Shown: positions 1-6,164 of the stretch, piece after piece
How positions within the stretch are numbered: the stretch's first letter is position 1
Layout of the letters: the number at the start of each line of letters is the position of its first letter
Assembly: GCA_031285815.1 (NCBI GenBank)
Contig: JAITVM010000081.1
Location: 1-6,411, forward strand
Origin: Clostridiales bacterium
Lineage (GTDB): Bacteria; Bacillota; Clostridia; Lachnospirales; JAITVM01
Direction: 5' to 3'
DNA: 6,411 nt
Translations under genes and position numbers: made by a program
The notes under the pieces: model-generated
Database searches by the model: none
The model's input: only the letters and a program-made list of their open reading frames with translations
What the model was told of the DNA's origin: nothing

Positions 1-1297
1 AATTAAGCTCAAAGCTCCTAATGTCCATATTAGCTGTGCCCACAGAAGTTATTAAGCCATCGACCATCAAAAGCTTTGAATGGATAAAGCCATTTTTATA
101 TTGGTAGCATTTAACCCCAGCCCCCAATAGCTGCCCCAAGTATGACAAGCTAGCGCCATAAACAAAAAAATGGTCCGGGTTGCCGGGTATAATTATACGT
201 ACATCTATACCGGCCAAGGATTGTATGCGCAACGCCTCAAGGATACTTTCGTCAGGCACAAAATAAGGTGTTTCAATATAAATCGATTTTTCCGCTTCAT
301 TTATCATTTTAAAATAAGAATATTTTATGTTCGCCCAAGTAGTATCTGGCCCGGAACTAATTATTTGCATCTTCATACCGGTTTTTAATGGCGCGTGCTG
401 TTTAAAATAACGTATAGACAATGTAAGCTTATCATCAGAGCAGAAATTCCAGTCCATAATAAAGCGCAGCTCCAGCTGGGACACAGCACTGCCTTTTATC
501 CGGATATGCGTATCCTTCCAATTGCCAAAACGTTTTACCTTGCCCAAGTATTCGTCGCCTATATTAAACCCGCCTATGTAACCTTTTTTGCCGTCAATCA
601 CGCAAAGCTTCCGGTGGTCCCGGTAATTAATCCGGGCCAAAAATGGCGGCAAAAAAATACCCAGCTTTCCGCCCGCTTTAATAAGCGGTTTAAAAATCCG
701 CTTGGGCGTAAAGTTGCACCCCATCCCGTCGATAATAAGCTTAACCTCAACACCCCTGGCCGCGGCTAAAGCCAAGGCGCTAATTATCTGCCTGCCTAAG
801 CCGTCGTTCCTTAATATATAATATTCCATATGGATAAATTCATTGGCAGAGGCAATATCGCCAAGCAGCTGCTCAAATTTTTTGTTGCCGTCAAAATAAA
901 CATCAATTTCATTATTTGTAGTTAAAATACCGTCACCGGATATATAGTTTAAATAAATCAAGTCATTCAATTTTTCTGTCCCTGGGATATTTAAAATATT
1001 CCGCATTGAAAGCCGGCTTATCTGATTTTCAGACGAAGATTCATCGTTGCTATAAAAACTTAATTTTAGATATTCATTAAACAACCATTCATCGCTTTTA
1101 TTTTTATCCGAAAACACAAGGTGTTTCCTGCCATCAAAACCGATAGCTAAGTATAGGAAAAACCCAAAGTATGGTATGAAAAATAAAACCAGTATCCAAG
1201 CCAAGGTCTCACTTGAATTTTTCCGCTCATAAAAAATAATAAGTACAGAAAACAGGATATTCACAATATACAGCATTTCTAAAAATCCACTGAGCAT
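1..1297 (-). CDS. cls: Cardiolipin synthase (PLD superfamily), 3' end missing
   Basis: Membrane phospholipid synthase, expected to join two phosphatidylglycerol molecules into cardiolipin plus glycerol. I translated the reverse complement by hand: 432 codons are open and run off the left edge. The N-terminus has two hydrophobic segments (about residues 8-23 and 32-53) joined by ERKNSSETLAW, as in the PLDc_N membrane anchor. Two HKD (HxKx4D) catalytic motifs follow: HRKLCVID (H228, K230, D235) and HSKLLMVD (H406, K408, D413), each with the usual G-G-F-N or G-T-A-N-x-D-x-R-S-F follow-up. Full-length Cls is about 480-510 residues, so some 50-80 residues are lost beyond the window. ATG 1297 is chosen with GGA seven bases upstream. 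In-frame TTG 1309, GTG 1318 or ATG 1276 are possible alternatives because no strong ribosome binding site decides. It is divergent from the plus-strand operon. Family identity is very sure; the exact start is not. Confidence 0.95.
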   Translation of the reverse strand, partial: MLSGFLEMLYIVNILFSVLIIFYERKNSSETLAWILVLFFIPYFGFFLYLAIGFDGRKHLVFSDKNKSDEWLFNEYLKLSFYSNDESSSENQISRLSMRNILNIPGTEKLNDLIYLNYISGDGILTTNNEIDVYFDGNKKFEQLLGDIASANEFIHMEYYILRNDGLGRQIISALALAAARGVEVKLIIDGMGCNFTPKRIFKPLIKAGGKLGIFLPPFLARINYRDHRKLCVIDGKKGYIGGFNIGDEYLGKVKRFGNWKDTHIRIKGSAVSQLELRFIMDWNFCSDDKLTLSIRYFKQHAPLKTGMKMQIISSGPDTTWANIKYSYFKMINEAEKSIYIETPYFVPDESILEALRIQSLAGIDVRIIIPGNPDHFFVYGASLSYLGQLLGAGVKCYQYKNGFIHSKLLMVDGLITSVGTANMDIRSFELN

Positions 1298-1376
1298 ATC
1301 GGAATCCAAAAATAACACGCCCCAATCTAAAATTAAACAGGTACTAACTTGCCCCAAGCCAGGCTACCATATACAT

Positions 1377-1382
1377 ATTATA
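1377..1382 (-). promoter_or_regulatory. Extended -10 promoter element for cls
   Basis: On the minus strand the sequence reads TGTTATAAT, a perfect TATAAT preceded by the TGn extension. It lies about 80 bases upstream of the chosen cls ATG. No recognisable -35 hexamer occurs 16-18 bases upstream (ACTTTC or TACTTT), which is compatible with an extended -10 promoter. The weak -35 area touches the outer arm of the nested inverted repeat at 1403-1470. Seen by eye only. Confidence 0.45.
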
Positions 1383-1402
1383 ACAGATTATCTTCATAGG
1401 AA

Positions 1403-1470
1403 AGTATTTTTTTATAGCAATACTAAATCATTTTATTTTGTATGGGTTTAGTATAAATAATCAAAATACT
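1403..1470. repeat. Nested interrupted inverted repeat in the divergent promoter region
   Basis: Two sets of 8-base arms share almost the same centre (about 1437). The outer arms are AGTATTTT 1403-1410 and AAAATACT 1463-1470. The inner arms are ATACTAAA 1420-1427 and TTTAGTAT 1447-1454. Between them TTAT 1412-1415 can pair with ATAA 1457-1460, giving about 20 base pairs with small internal loops and a 19-base central loop. The element lies between cls and the plus-strand operon, overlaps the -35 area of the cls promoter and a possible TATAAA (1452-1457) for the operon. It could be an operator for a dimeric regulator or a leader hairpin. The DNA is very AT-rich, so chance cannot be dismissed. 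Confidence 0.4.
1452..1457 (+). promoter_or_regulatory. Possible -10 for the three-gene plus-strand operon
   Basis: TATAAA lies 78 bases upstream of the preferred TTG start at 1530. No good -35 is found at 16-18 bases spacing (for example CATTTT at 1429-1434), so this is a weak call. It sits inside an inner arm of the nested inverted repeat. The rest of 1298-1487 holds no gene that I can see. Confidence 0.2.
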
Positions 1471-1515
1471 ATTTTAATATTTCTTGTTTGATGATAAAAT
1501 ATGTAAAGGATAGAA

Positions 1516-1523
1516 AAGGGGAG
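1516..1523 (+). promoter_or_regulatory. Strong ribosome binding site that sets a TTG start
   Basis: AAGGGGAG is followed after six bases by TTG at 1530. The other in-frame candidates, TTG 1488 and ATG 1491, have no purine-rich site upstream (AATATTTCTTGTTTG). Starting at 1530 also places the transmembrane helix at residues 5-24, a normal position for an N-terminal anchor. Confidence 0.6.
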
Positions 1524-1529
1524 ATCGAA

Positions 1530-2003
1530 TTGGGACTTACAGAAATTCTACTTATATTGGTTATTGTAGTTGGTATAGTTGCCGTAGTTTTTTATTACCT
1601 AAACAGGTGGGCTTCAAAAAGGATGGTTGCACACGAGGATATCATTGCAAAGTCTAAACAAACGGTATCTATCTTTGTAATCGATAAAAAAAGGGACCGG
1701 CCACAAAATGCAAACCTGCCCAAACAGGTTATGGCTCAGCTTCCCAAAGTTTATAAGTTTATGAAGGCCAACTTAGTTAAAGCCAAAATAGGCCCGCAGA
1801 TTCATACGCTTATGTGTGATAAAAAAGTTTATAACACCATCCCTGTCAAAAAAACAATTAAGGTAGATTTAGCCGGCCTTTATATCGTATCCGTTAAAGG
1901 GGTGAAGACAGAAGAAGAGGTTAAAAAAATAAGGAAAGAAAAAAAAGAAAAAGAGAAGCTTGAAAAAAAGGAATTGGCAAAAGCAGAAAAACTAAAAAAA
2001 TAA
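1530..2003 (+). CDS. Small single-pass membrane-anchored protein of unknown function
   Basis: Protein of 157 residues from the preferred TTG start; the frame is open from 1488, which would add 14 residues. One hydrophobic segment spans residues 5-24 (LTEILLILVIVVGIVAVV...), followed by NRWASKR. The positive residues after the helix suggest that the rest lies in the cytoplasm. The middle part (about 42-124) is a compact basic domain containing TVSIFVIDKKR, VKAKIGPQIHTLMCDKKVY and VDLAGLYIV. The tail (126-157) is almost only K and E and probably forms a helix or coiled coil. I have an impression of similar hypothetical proteins in clostridia, but I cannot name a family and assign no function. 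It is first in an operon, with 13 bases between its stop and the reductase start. Being a real gene is supported by the ribosome binding site and the conserved-looking domain. Confidence 0.8.
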   Translation: MGLTEILLILVIVVGIVAVVFYYLNRWASKRMVAHEDIIAKSKQTVSIFVIDKKRDRPQNANLPKQVMAQLPKVYKFMKANLVKAKIGPQIHTLMCDKKVYNTIPVKKTIKVDLAGLYIVSVKGVKTEEEVKKIRKEKKEKEKLEKKELAKAEKLKK

Positions 2004-2016
2004 GGTAGGGGATTTT

Positions 2017-2892
2017 ATGCGCATAGCTATAGGTTGTATGAGGATTTCCAGTTTAACAAAACCCGAAATCGATAAATTAATTAAAACTGCCATGGGCTGT
2101 GGTATTAATTATTTTGACCACGCTGATATTTATGGCGGCGACGGCAAATGTGAAGAGCTCTTTGGCGAAGTATATGACGGCAAACGTGAAGACATTATTA
2201 TACAGACAAAATGCGGTATCAGAAAAGGCTTCTTCGATTTTTCAAAAGAACATATACTAACCGCTGTAGATGCAAGCTTAAAACGCCTCAAAACCGATTA
2301 TATTGATACATTGCTGCTCCATAGGCCAGATACCCTTATGGAGCCATCTGAAATAGCCGAGGCTTTTGATTATCTATGTGCTTCCGGCAAGGTAAGAAAA
2401 TTTGGCGTAAGTAATATGAACCCAACTCAAATAGAATTTTTGCAAAGAAATTTAGGCAACCATAAAATAATTGCAAACCAGCTTCAATTAAGCGTAATGT
2501 TTACCGGTATGGTTGGTGCCGGGCTTAATGTTAATATGAAAATAGAAAGCTCGGTTAACCGTGACGGCGGCATATTGGAATACTGCCGGATGAACGGCAT
2601 TACAATTCAAGCCTGGTCGCCTTTCCAATACGGTTATTTTGAAGGCGTATTTTTGGACAACCCAAAATTCCCTGAGGTAAACAAAGTTATTGGCCGTATT
2701 GCTGCCGAAAAAAATGTTGCAAATACTGCTATAGCAACTGCTTGGATATTACGCCACCCAGCAAAGATGGAAGTTATCTTAGGTACAACTAACCCTGGCC
2801 GCGTTACAGATATTTCGAAAGCGCTTGATGTAGAATTATCGCGCAAGGAATGGTATGAAATCTATTTAGCCGCTGGAAATGAGTTGCCATAA
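2017..2892 (+). CDS. Aldo/keto reductase (YdhF-like), short N-terminus
   Basis: Likely cytoplasmic NAD(P)H-dependent oxidoreductase reducing aldehydes or ketones; the physiological substrate cannot be read from sequence. It has 291 residues with a TIM-barrel AKR pattern. The catalytic tetrad is present: D34 and Y39 in FDHADIYG, K65 in IIIQTKCG, and H102 in LLLHRPD. Further family marks are GVSN (130-133), ANQLQLS (153-159), QAWSPFQYG (198-206) and the cofactor-binding GTTNPGR (256-262) near the C-terminus. Relatives usually carry about 15-20 more residues at the N-terminus (the beta hairpin before the first barrel strand). Here an in-frame TAA at 1993 and the site GGTAGGGG just before ATG 2017 exclude an extension. 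It follows the membrane-protein gene by 13 bases and precedes the DUF4180 gene by 3 bases, so the three are probably cotranscribed. Confidence 0.95.
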   Translation: MRIAIGCMRISSLTKPEIDKLIKTAMGCGINYFDHADIYGGDGKCEELFGEVYDGKREDIIIQTKCGIRKGFFDFSKEHILTAVDASLKRLKTDYIDTLLLHRPDTLMEPSEIAEAFDYLCASGKVRKFGVSNMNPTQIEFLQRNLGNHKIIANQLQLSVMFTGMVGAGLNVNMKIESSVNRDGGILEYCRMNGITIQAWSPFQYGYFEGVFLDNPKFPEVNKVIGRIAAEKNVANTAIATAWILRHPAKMEVILGTTNPGRVTDISKALDVELSRKEWYEIYLAAGNELP

Positions 2893-2895
2893 AAT

Positions 2896-3243
2896 ATGAA
2901 AATAATAAAAAACATAGCTATTTTAAGCCCTGATAAAGTAATACTTAATAATGTTAACGATGCGTTAGACATTATGGCTTCTATATACAGCAGCCATAAT
3001 TTATCAAAGGCAATCATATATTTAGAGGCAATAAACCCAGACCTGTTTGAATTAAAAAATGGCATCTTGGGCGAGATACTTCAAAAATATGTTACCTATA
3101 AATTCAAAGTTGGGTTTATTGGCGATTTTTCTAAATTTAACTCAAAAAGCCTTAATGCTTTCATTTTAGAATCAAATAAAGGGGATAATTTTTTCTTTAC
3201 CGGCGGTTTAGATTCTGCCGTAGATAAGTTATCGAAACCCTAA
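2896..3243 (+). CDS. DUF4180 domain protein
   Basis: Small soluble protein of 115 residues. It matches what I know of the DUF4180 family: an N-terminal strand region (KNIAILSPDKVILNNVNDALDIM), then PDLFELKNGILGEILQKYV at about 48-66, then KVGFIGDFSKFNSKSLNAFI at about 71-90, and a final ESNKGDNFFFTGGLDSAVDKL. Those signatures (F-[DE]-L-x-x-G-[IL]-x-G-E-I-L-Q-K, G-D-[FI]-S, E-S-N-[KR]-G) are characteristic. The function of the family is unknown to me and no catalytic residues can be named. The length is usual for a stand-alone member. The start lies 3 bases after the reductase stop and has no clear Shine-Dalgarno of its own, so translation is probably coupled to the reductase. No U-rich terminator directly follows its stop. 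Confidence 0.9.
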   Translation: MKIIKNIAILSPDKVILNNVNDALDIMASIYSSHNLSKAIIYLEAINPDLFELKNGILGEILQKYVTYKFKVGFIGDFSKFNSKSLNAFILESNKGDNFFFTGGLDSAVDKLSKP

Positions 3244-3286
3244 AAACCATGGCTATTAATTTAAGTGCTTATATTTCATAAAACCT

Positions 3287-3333
3287 GGCCGAAAATTCCA
3301 CGTTTGGTACCCTACCGCGTGAAATTTCCGGCC
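3287..3333 (-). terminator. Strong hairpin between convergent genes, likely malic enzyme terminator
   Basis: Arms of 16 bases at 3287-3302 and 3318-3333 pair, and an inner GGTA (3306-3309) pairs with TACC (3313-3316) around a CCC loop. Two positions are A-C mismatches in plus-strand RNA but become G-U pairs in minus-strand RNA, so the stem is continuous only in the minus transcript. In that direction the stem follows the malic enzyme stop by about 33 bases and is followed by AGG and then TTTT. The T-run is short, so it may act as a modest intrinsic terminator or a 3'-end stabiliser. It could also help stop plus-strand transcripts from the DUF4180 operon. Confidence 0.6.
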
Positions 3334-3366
3334 TTAAATATTTGCCCCTATAAAGTATAAGCCCAT

Positions 3367-4536
3367 TTACCGGCTCAGGCCGCATTTTTTTGCCGCTTCC
3401 GAAACAGCCCCCGCCACTGCGTTTGTAACCCGCGGGTCAAATAATGGCGGCAAAATATAACCCGGCGACAGCTCCTCATCTGAAACAAGCCCAGCTAATG
3501 CGTAAGCGGCAGCTATTTTCATTTCATCATTTATATCCTTGGCGCGGGCGTCAAGGGCACCCCTAAATACCCCCGGGAAGGCCAGCGCATTATTGATTTG
3601 GTTTGGAAAATCGCTACGCCCTGTCCCAACCACAACAGCGCCCGCTTCTAATGCTAAACCGGGCATAATTTCCGGTGTGGGGTTAGCCATCGGAAATAAT
3701 ATAGGCCCATTAGCCATTTTCCTTACCATACTTTGTGTTAAAATGCCCGGCGCAGATACACCGATAAATACATCAGCCCCTTCAACTGCTTCGGAGATGC
3801 CGCCTTTCTTCCTATTTAAATTTGTTTTTTCCGCCAGCAATTCTAAATCCGGCGTAAGCCCCTTGCGCCCGCCATAAATAATACCGTCAATATCGCATAT
3901 AATAGCATCCTTTAACCCAACAGCCAATAAAAGTTTTAATATGGCAACCCCTGCCGCCCCAGCACCGCTTATTGCAAGCCTAACCTTAGCAATATCTTTT
4001 TTTGTGGCTTTAAGTGCATTTATTAAAGCTGCCAGCGTGACTATAGCAGTCCCATGCTGGTCGTCATGAAAAACCGGTATATCGCATTTACCTTTTAATT
4101 TCCCCTCAATTTCAAAACAGCGCGGGGCCGAAATATCTTCTAAATTTATCCCGCCAAAGCTGCCCGCTAATAACGCAATTGTGTTTACAATCTCATCAAC
4201 ATCTTTAGAGCGTATGCACAAAGGGATAGCGTCTACGCCCCCAAAAGCTTTAAACAGCGCACATTTGCCTTCCATAACAGGCATCGCCGCCTCGGGGCCT
4301 ATATCCCCAAGCCCCAAAACCGCTGTCCCGTCTGTAACTACTGCCACAGTATTCCACCGGTTAGTTAATTCAAAGCCCTTGTTTTTATCTTTTTGGATCT
4401 CTAAGCATGGCGCCGCTACCCCCGGCGTATATGCAAGGGACAGGTCATTTTTTGTTGAAAGTGGGATTTTTGGCAAAACACCAATCTTGCCCCTCCATTT
4501 ATAATGCAGGTTTAATGATTCTTTAGCATAATCCAT
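3367..4536 (-). CDS. Malic enzyme (oxaloacetate-decarboxylating malate dehydrogenase)
   Basis: Cytoplasmic enzyme that oxidatively decarboxylates malate to pyruvate and CO2 with reduction of NAD(P). It has 389 residues, the usual length of the short bacterial class without a phosphotransacetylase domain. Visible key residues are Y36 in LAYTPGV, the general base K91 in MEGKCALFK, metal ligands E133-D134 in NLEDI, and D159 within FHDDQHGTA (156-164). The Rossmann motif GAGAAG lies at 191-196, NPTPE at 285-289, and SDFPNQINNALAFPG at 308-322. An aspartate at 215 after the second Rossmann strand (IICD) would favour NAD, but cofactor choice is not certain. ATG 4536 has a perfect AGGAGG eight bases upstream. 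It stands alone: a terminator-like hairpin follows it and it converges on the DUF4180 operon. Confidence 0.97.
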   Translation of the reverse strand: MDYAKESLNLHYKWRGKIGVLPKIPLSTKNDLSLAYTPGVAAPCLEIQKDKNKGFELTNRWNTVAVVTDGTAVLGLGDIGPEAAMPVMEGKCALFKAFGGVDAIPLCIRSKDVDEIVNTIALLAGSFGGINLEDISAPRCFEIEGKLKGKCDIPVFHDDQHGTAIVTLAALINALKATKKDIAKVRLAISGAGAAGVAILKLLLAVGLKDAIICDIDGIIYGGRKGLTPDLELLAEKTNLNRKKGGISEAVEGADVFIGVSAPGILTQSMVRKMANGPILFPMANPTPEIMPGLALEAGAVVVGTGRSDFPNQINNALAFPGVFRGALDARAKDINDEMKIAAAYALAGLVSDEELSPGYILPPLFDPRVTNAVAGAVSEAAKKCGLSR

Positions 4537-4544
4537 TTCATAAG

Positions 4545-4550
4545 CCTCCT
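4545..4550 (-). promoter_or_regulatory. Consensus ribosome binding site of malic enzyme
   Basis: Perfect AGGAGG on the minus strand, eight bases before ATG 4536. An out-of-frame ATG lies within the spacer (CTTATGAA), but it is only about three bases from the site, so it is not favoured. Confidence 0.8.
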
Positions 4551-4571
4551 AGCAAAATATTTCTTTATTCT

Positions 4572-4577
4572 ACTATA
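4572..4577 (-). promoter_or_regulatory. Possible -10 for malic enzyme
   Basis: TATAGT (five of six consensus bases) on the minus strand, 35 bases upstream of ATG 4536, which would give a leader of about 30 bases. No convincing -35 is found at normal spacing, so the call is tentative. Confidence 0.3.
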
Positions 4578-4678
4578 CAGCAGCTAATTTGAATAGTACT
4601 GGCCAATGCGCTAAAATTAAAAATACATTTAAGCCTTAATTGCCCTGTTTAATGTTATGCTATTTCTGAGGTGGTTTA

Positions 4679-4773
4679 ATGAAAATCAATCGCCTTTTTG
4701 AGTATATCTTTTAATGAATAAAAAAAGTATGGCAGCCGGGGAACTGGCCCAGCATTTTGTTCAGCTAAAATAA
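4679..4773 (+). pseudogene. Relic of an HTH/WYL-type (YafY-like) transcriptional regulator, frameshifted and truncated
   Basis: The plus strand has a good ribosome binding site (GAGGTGG, 4668-4674) and ATG 4679 that opens MKINRLFEYIF, then TAA. Overlapping that stop as TAATG, a second frame (4714-4773) reads MNKKSMAAGELAQHFVQLK. Joined across the shift, this resembles the start of the HTH_11 domain of WYL-type regulators, which commonly begin MKINRLFEI..ILLNKK..TAKELAEHFEVS. The match breaks off where the recognition helix (..S.RTIYRD) should follow, and a stop plus a terminator come next. A loss of a few bases at about 4711-4714 explains the frame change. An intact member of this family is about 300 residues, so less than a tenth remains. 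The alternative is two tiny translated ORFs with a TAATG coupling. Identification rests on remembered family consensus, not a search. Confidence 0.6.
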
Positions 4774-4817
4774 AAAAACCGGAAAGTACTAATAAAAAAA
4801 GTACTTGCCGGTTTTTT
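4773..4817. terminator. Bidirectional intrinsic terminator
   Basis: A 10-base arm AAAAAACCGG (4773-4782) pairs with CCGGTTTTTT (4808-4817). After one A-G mismatch, AAGTACT (4784-4790) pairs with AGTACTT (4800-4806) around a 9-base AT loop. Both strands end in a T-run after the stem, so it should work in both directions. On the minus strand it lies about 10 bases after the ABC permease stop and ends the adaptor-permease transcript. On the plus strand it abuts the last codon of the regulator relic. Confidence 0.85.
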
Positions 4818-4826
4818 ATATAACTC

Positions 4827-6092
4827 CTACTCATACCTAAGCGCTTCAATCGGGTCCAGCTTAGCCGCTTTGCTTGCCGGGTAATACCCAAAAAATATAC
4901 CGATAAGCATAGAAAACAAAACCGCTATTATAATAATGCCAATAGACGGGGAGGCCGGGAATTTTAATAGCGCCGCGCCCGCATACCCGAGCCCCAAGCC
5001 GCCAATAATTCCGATAATGCCGCCTATAGCGCATATGATTACGGCTTCTATAATAAATTGGACACGTATATAGCTACTACGGGCCCCAAGGGCTTTCCGC
5101 GTACCTATTTCCCTGGTCCGTTCTGTAACAGATACCAGCATTATATTCATAACGCCTATGCCGCCAACCAAAAGCGAAATTGCTGCAATAACAGATATAG
5201 CGGTTTGGATTGTCCCCAGCATTGTTGACATAGTCTCTAATGCGTCCTGCATACTAACAACGCCAATTTCAAATTTAGTGTTGTTCTCATAATAAGTATT
5301 AAAAAAATCTTCCGTCTTCTTTGTAAAATTGTCTACATCAATATCCGGTTTCATCATAACTGTAAAAGATGAATGCCCCGCATCTGAAGATGTAACCATT
5401 TGGCCGGTGCTGACCGGTATATAAAGGTCAGTCCGGATATCCCGCTCATTTCTTCCAGCCATAGCCGCCATAGCATTTTCTACATATTCATAAATGCCGA
5501 CTATCGTTAGCACTATGGCCTGGTTTGACACATTTACCCTAAGCTCTTGCCCAAGGGGGTTAACACCTGCCCTAAACATATTTTCTACAAGTTTATTTGA
5601 TACTACCGCAACATACCGTTTAGCCAAAACATCTTTATCAGTTATGTTCCGGCCAAGCATCATCTTAACATTGTTAGCCGGGATATAGCCTTCATTTACT
5701 GCATTTACAGAAACCCGGGCTGAAAGCCTCCCATCTTTAGCTTCACCTGAACCAAGGCTGGTCATGGTACTAACCGCATCTATGCTGCTGCCATAAAGGC
5801 GCGAATAATTTTCAATCATTTCCCCGCTAATCAAATCAGACTCTGCCATAGTTGGGCCTGAGTCAGTCCGGATACCCACTTGCCCGGCTTTCTCCTGAAC
5901 AATTACATAAATATTTGTAGCGCCCATGCCCTGCATTTGGTCTGTGACTGAGTTTGTAAGCGAATTGCCCACAGTAACAATGCCAATAACAGAGGATATG
6001 CCGATTATTATCCCGAGCATAGTCAGGAGCGCACGCATCTTATTTGCCCTAAGGCCGGCTACTGCAAGGGCTATATTTTCAAATAAAAACAT
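4827..6092 (-). CDS. MacB/FtsX-type ABC transporter permease
   Basis: Cytoplasmic-membrane permease subunit of a MacB-type ABC exporter, expected to act as a dimer with a separate ATPase and an adaptor protein. It has 421 residues. TM1 is at about 20-42 (RALLTMLGIIIGISSVIGIVTVG), followed by a large extracytoplasmic MacB_PCD-like domain (about 43-285). The FtsX domain then gives TM2 (about 295-320), the coupling segment SVTERTREIGTRKALGA (321-337), TM3 (about 345-372) and TM4 (about 384-405), ending with YPASKAAKLDPIEALRYE. Motifs and length are typical of the four-helix class. There is no Walker A, so the ATPase is not fused. ATG 6092 has GGAG eight bases upstream. It lies 72 bases downstream of the adaptor gene with no clear terminator between them, so cotranscription is likely. 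Substrate (peptide, antibiotic or lipid) cannot be told. Confidence 0.95.
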   Translation of the reverse strand: MFLFENIALAVAGLRANKMRALLTMLGIIIGISSVIGIVTVGNSLTNSVTDQMQGMGATNIYVIVQEKAGQVGIRTDSGPTMAESDLISGEMIENYSRLYGSSIDAVSTMTSLGSGEAKDGRLSARVSVNAVNEGYIPANNVKMMLGRNITDKDVLAKRYVAVVSNKLVENMFRAGVNPLGQELRVNVSNQAIVLTIVGIYEYVENAMAAMAGRNERDIRTDLYIPVSTGQMVTSSDAGHSSFTVMMKPDIDVDNFTKKTEDFFNTYYENNTKFEIGVVSMQDALETMSTMLGTIQTAISVIAAISLLVGGIGVMNIMLVSVTERTREIGTRKALGARSSYIRVQFIIEAVIICAIGGIIGIIGGLGLGYAGAALLKFPASPSIGIIIIAVLFSMLIGIFFGYYPASKAAKLDPIEALRYE

Positions 6093-6164
6093 TTAGTTCA
6101 CTCCAGTTTAAAATCCACACAGTGGCTTTGAAAAAATTTAAACCAACAAATTTGAAGGGGGGCT

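Noticed and set aside
170..769. Two plus-strand open frames of 72 and 124 codons
   Set aside because: Both lie opposite the cardiolipin synthase reading frame, which has clear HKD motifs; the plus-strand products have no family likeness or good ribosome binding sites.
2634..3065. Two minus-strand open frames opposite the reductase and DUF4180 genes
   Set aside because: Antisense shadows; the plus-strand proteins match known families across the whole stretch.
3539..4504. Plus-strand open frames opposite malic enzyme
   Set aside because: Shadow frames of a well-supported conserved gene, with proline- and serine-rich, non-family products.
4676..4891. Minus-strand open frame of 71 codons
   Set aside because: It overlaps the end of the ABC permease in another frame and runs through the bidirectional terminator, so it is a chance frame.
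5494..5688. Plus-strand open frame of 64 codons opposite the permease
   Set aside because: Antisense shadow of the extracytoplasmic domain of the permease, with no supporting signals.
6106..6143. GTTTAAA / TTTAAAC inverted repeat between adaptor and permease
   Set aside because: Only seven AT-rich bases per arm, a 24-base loop and no T-run after a GC stem, so it is not a convincing terminator or operator.
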